Under the pieces are notes generated by a model. That model was not told the origin of the DNA. It did not search any database and saw nothing but the letters and a program-made list of their open reading frames with translations. A DNA stretch of 52,131 nucleotides from Bacteroidaceae bacterium (GTDB taxonomy: Bacteria > Bacteroidota > Bacteroidia > Bacteroidales > Bacteroidaceae): contig JAGCDE010000003.1 in NCBI GenBank assembly GCA_017651315.1, forward strand, positions 1 through 52,131, given 5' to 3'. Position 1 is the stretch's first letter, and the number at the start of each line of letters is the position of its first letter. Made by a program: the position numbers and the translations under genes. This document shows positions 51,876 through 52,131 of the stretch, piece by piece.

Positions 51876-52131
51876 GGTAAAAATCCGGCCCAAAGCCGGA
51901 TTTTTTCTTGGAGGTACCTGAAAACCTTTTTTTAATTTGCTTTGCAAATGCGCTCACTTTGTTCGCTTGGCTCCCTATGGTCGCGTAACGGCCTATGGCC
52001 GTTACCGTTTAAGGTAAAAATCCGGCCGAAAGCCGGATTTTTTCTTGGAGGTACCTGAAAACCTTTTTTTAATTTGCTTTGCAAATGCGCTCACTTTGTT
52101 CGCTTGGCTCCCTATGGTCGCGTAACGGTCA
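51875..52131. repeat. Tandem 137-bp repeat, two copies, second cut by the window end
   Basis: Copy 1 is 51875-52011; copy 2 begins at 52012 and runs to the window end at 52131. The 120 bp in common differ at only two to three positions. Each unit holds a terminator-like hairpin (ATCCGGC/GCCGGAT with T-run), then TGGAGGTACCTG (51909-51920 and 52046-52057), which is the reverse complement of the tRNA-Cys 3' end CAGGTACCTCCA (51864-51875), then TTTGC/GCAAA and, in copy 1, GTAACGGCC/GGCCGTTAC palindromes. More copies may lie outside the window. Confidence 0.85.
51879..51906 (+). terminator. Intrinsic terminator after tRNA-Cys
   Basis: AAAAATCCGGC (51879-51889), loop CCAAA, GCCGGATTTTTT (51895-51906): a stem of up to 11 bp with a T-run. 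The same hairpin recurs at about 52016-52043 in the next repeat copy, with one compensating-neutral loop change. Confidence 0.85.

Noticed and set aside
1-52131. CRISPR arrays, rRNA genes, phage genes and replication origins
   Set aside because: None seen. The AGTCAACC motifs at 43-124 and the 137-bp repeats do not have CRISPR spacing.

Overview
The window looks like chromosomal DNA of a gut- or rumen-type Bacteroidales (Bacteroidota). The evidence is the fused lpxC-fabZ gene, the menaquinone genes, the lack of clear Shine-Dalgarno sequences, and repeated matches to the Bacteroidota promoter form TTTG-N19/21-TAnnTTTG. No rRNA, phage or CRISPR array is visible. Nearly all of it is coding, in long same-strand blocks.

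Layout. 1-2931 (+): a secreted DUF4419 protein, then a two-gene unit of an eight-helix membrane protein and an XRE regulator behind a palindromic operator. 2968-3140: a 173-bp structured repeat. 3163-6346: a ModF-like double ATPase (-), an RsmI-like methylase (+), a parDE toxin-antitoxin pair (-) and about 430 bp with no gene. 6347-13891 (-): a seven-gene operon of lipid A genes lpxD, lpxC-fabZ and lpxA, then a small acidic protein, miaA, a Sua5/YciO protein and a DPP-IV type peptidase. 14036-16963 (-): a dehydrogenase, prfA and pyrF. 17159-19789 (+): a GH9 lipoprotein. 19858-35323 (+): a seven-gene export operon. 35427-36908 (+): pepD. 36923-37105: a second member of the structured repeat family. 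37135-41338: a lipoprotein/beta-barrel pair, an Lrp regulator, and metY and metA for methionine. 41582-50325 (-): a ten-gene run from menA to purM, including a membrane-anchored shikimate dehydrogenase. 50593-51705 (+): a CE2-type esterase. 51802-52131: tRNA-Cys followed by tandem 137-bp repeats that run out of the window.

The most unusual system is the export operon. It encodes an ABC ATPase, an ABC-2 permease with a very large periplasmic part (degenerate M1-like region plus a golvesin-like C-terminus), a TolC-type outer membrane channel, a periplasmic adaptor, an RND pump, a second RND pump covalently fused to an ABC ATPase domain, and a second ABC-2 permease. In the fusion protein a four-helix membrane segment of about 175 residues interrupts the ATPase domain between its first strand and Walker A. 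Both RND subunits lack the second Asp of TM4 and the Lys of TM10 used in the AcrB proton relay. This invites the hypothesis of one tripartite exporter that joins RND and ABC energetics; that remains inference.

The second discovery is a repeat family of about 175-183 bp. Its two members share a conserved core, have terminal arms that differ between copies yet stay self-complementary within each copy, and both lie between convergent genes.
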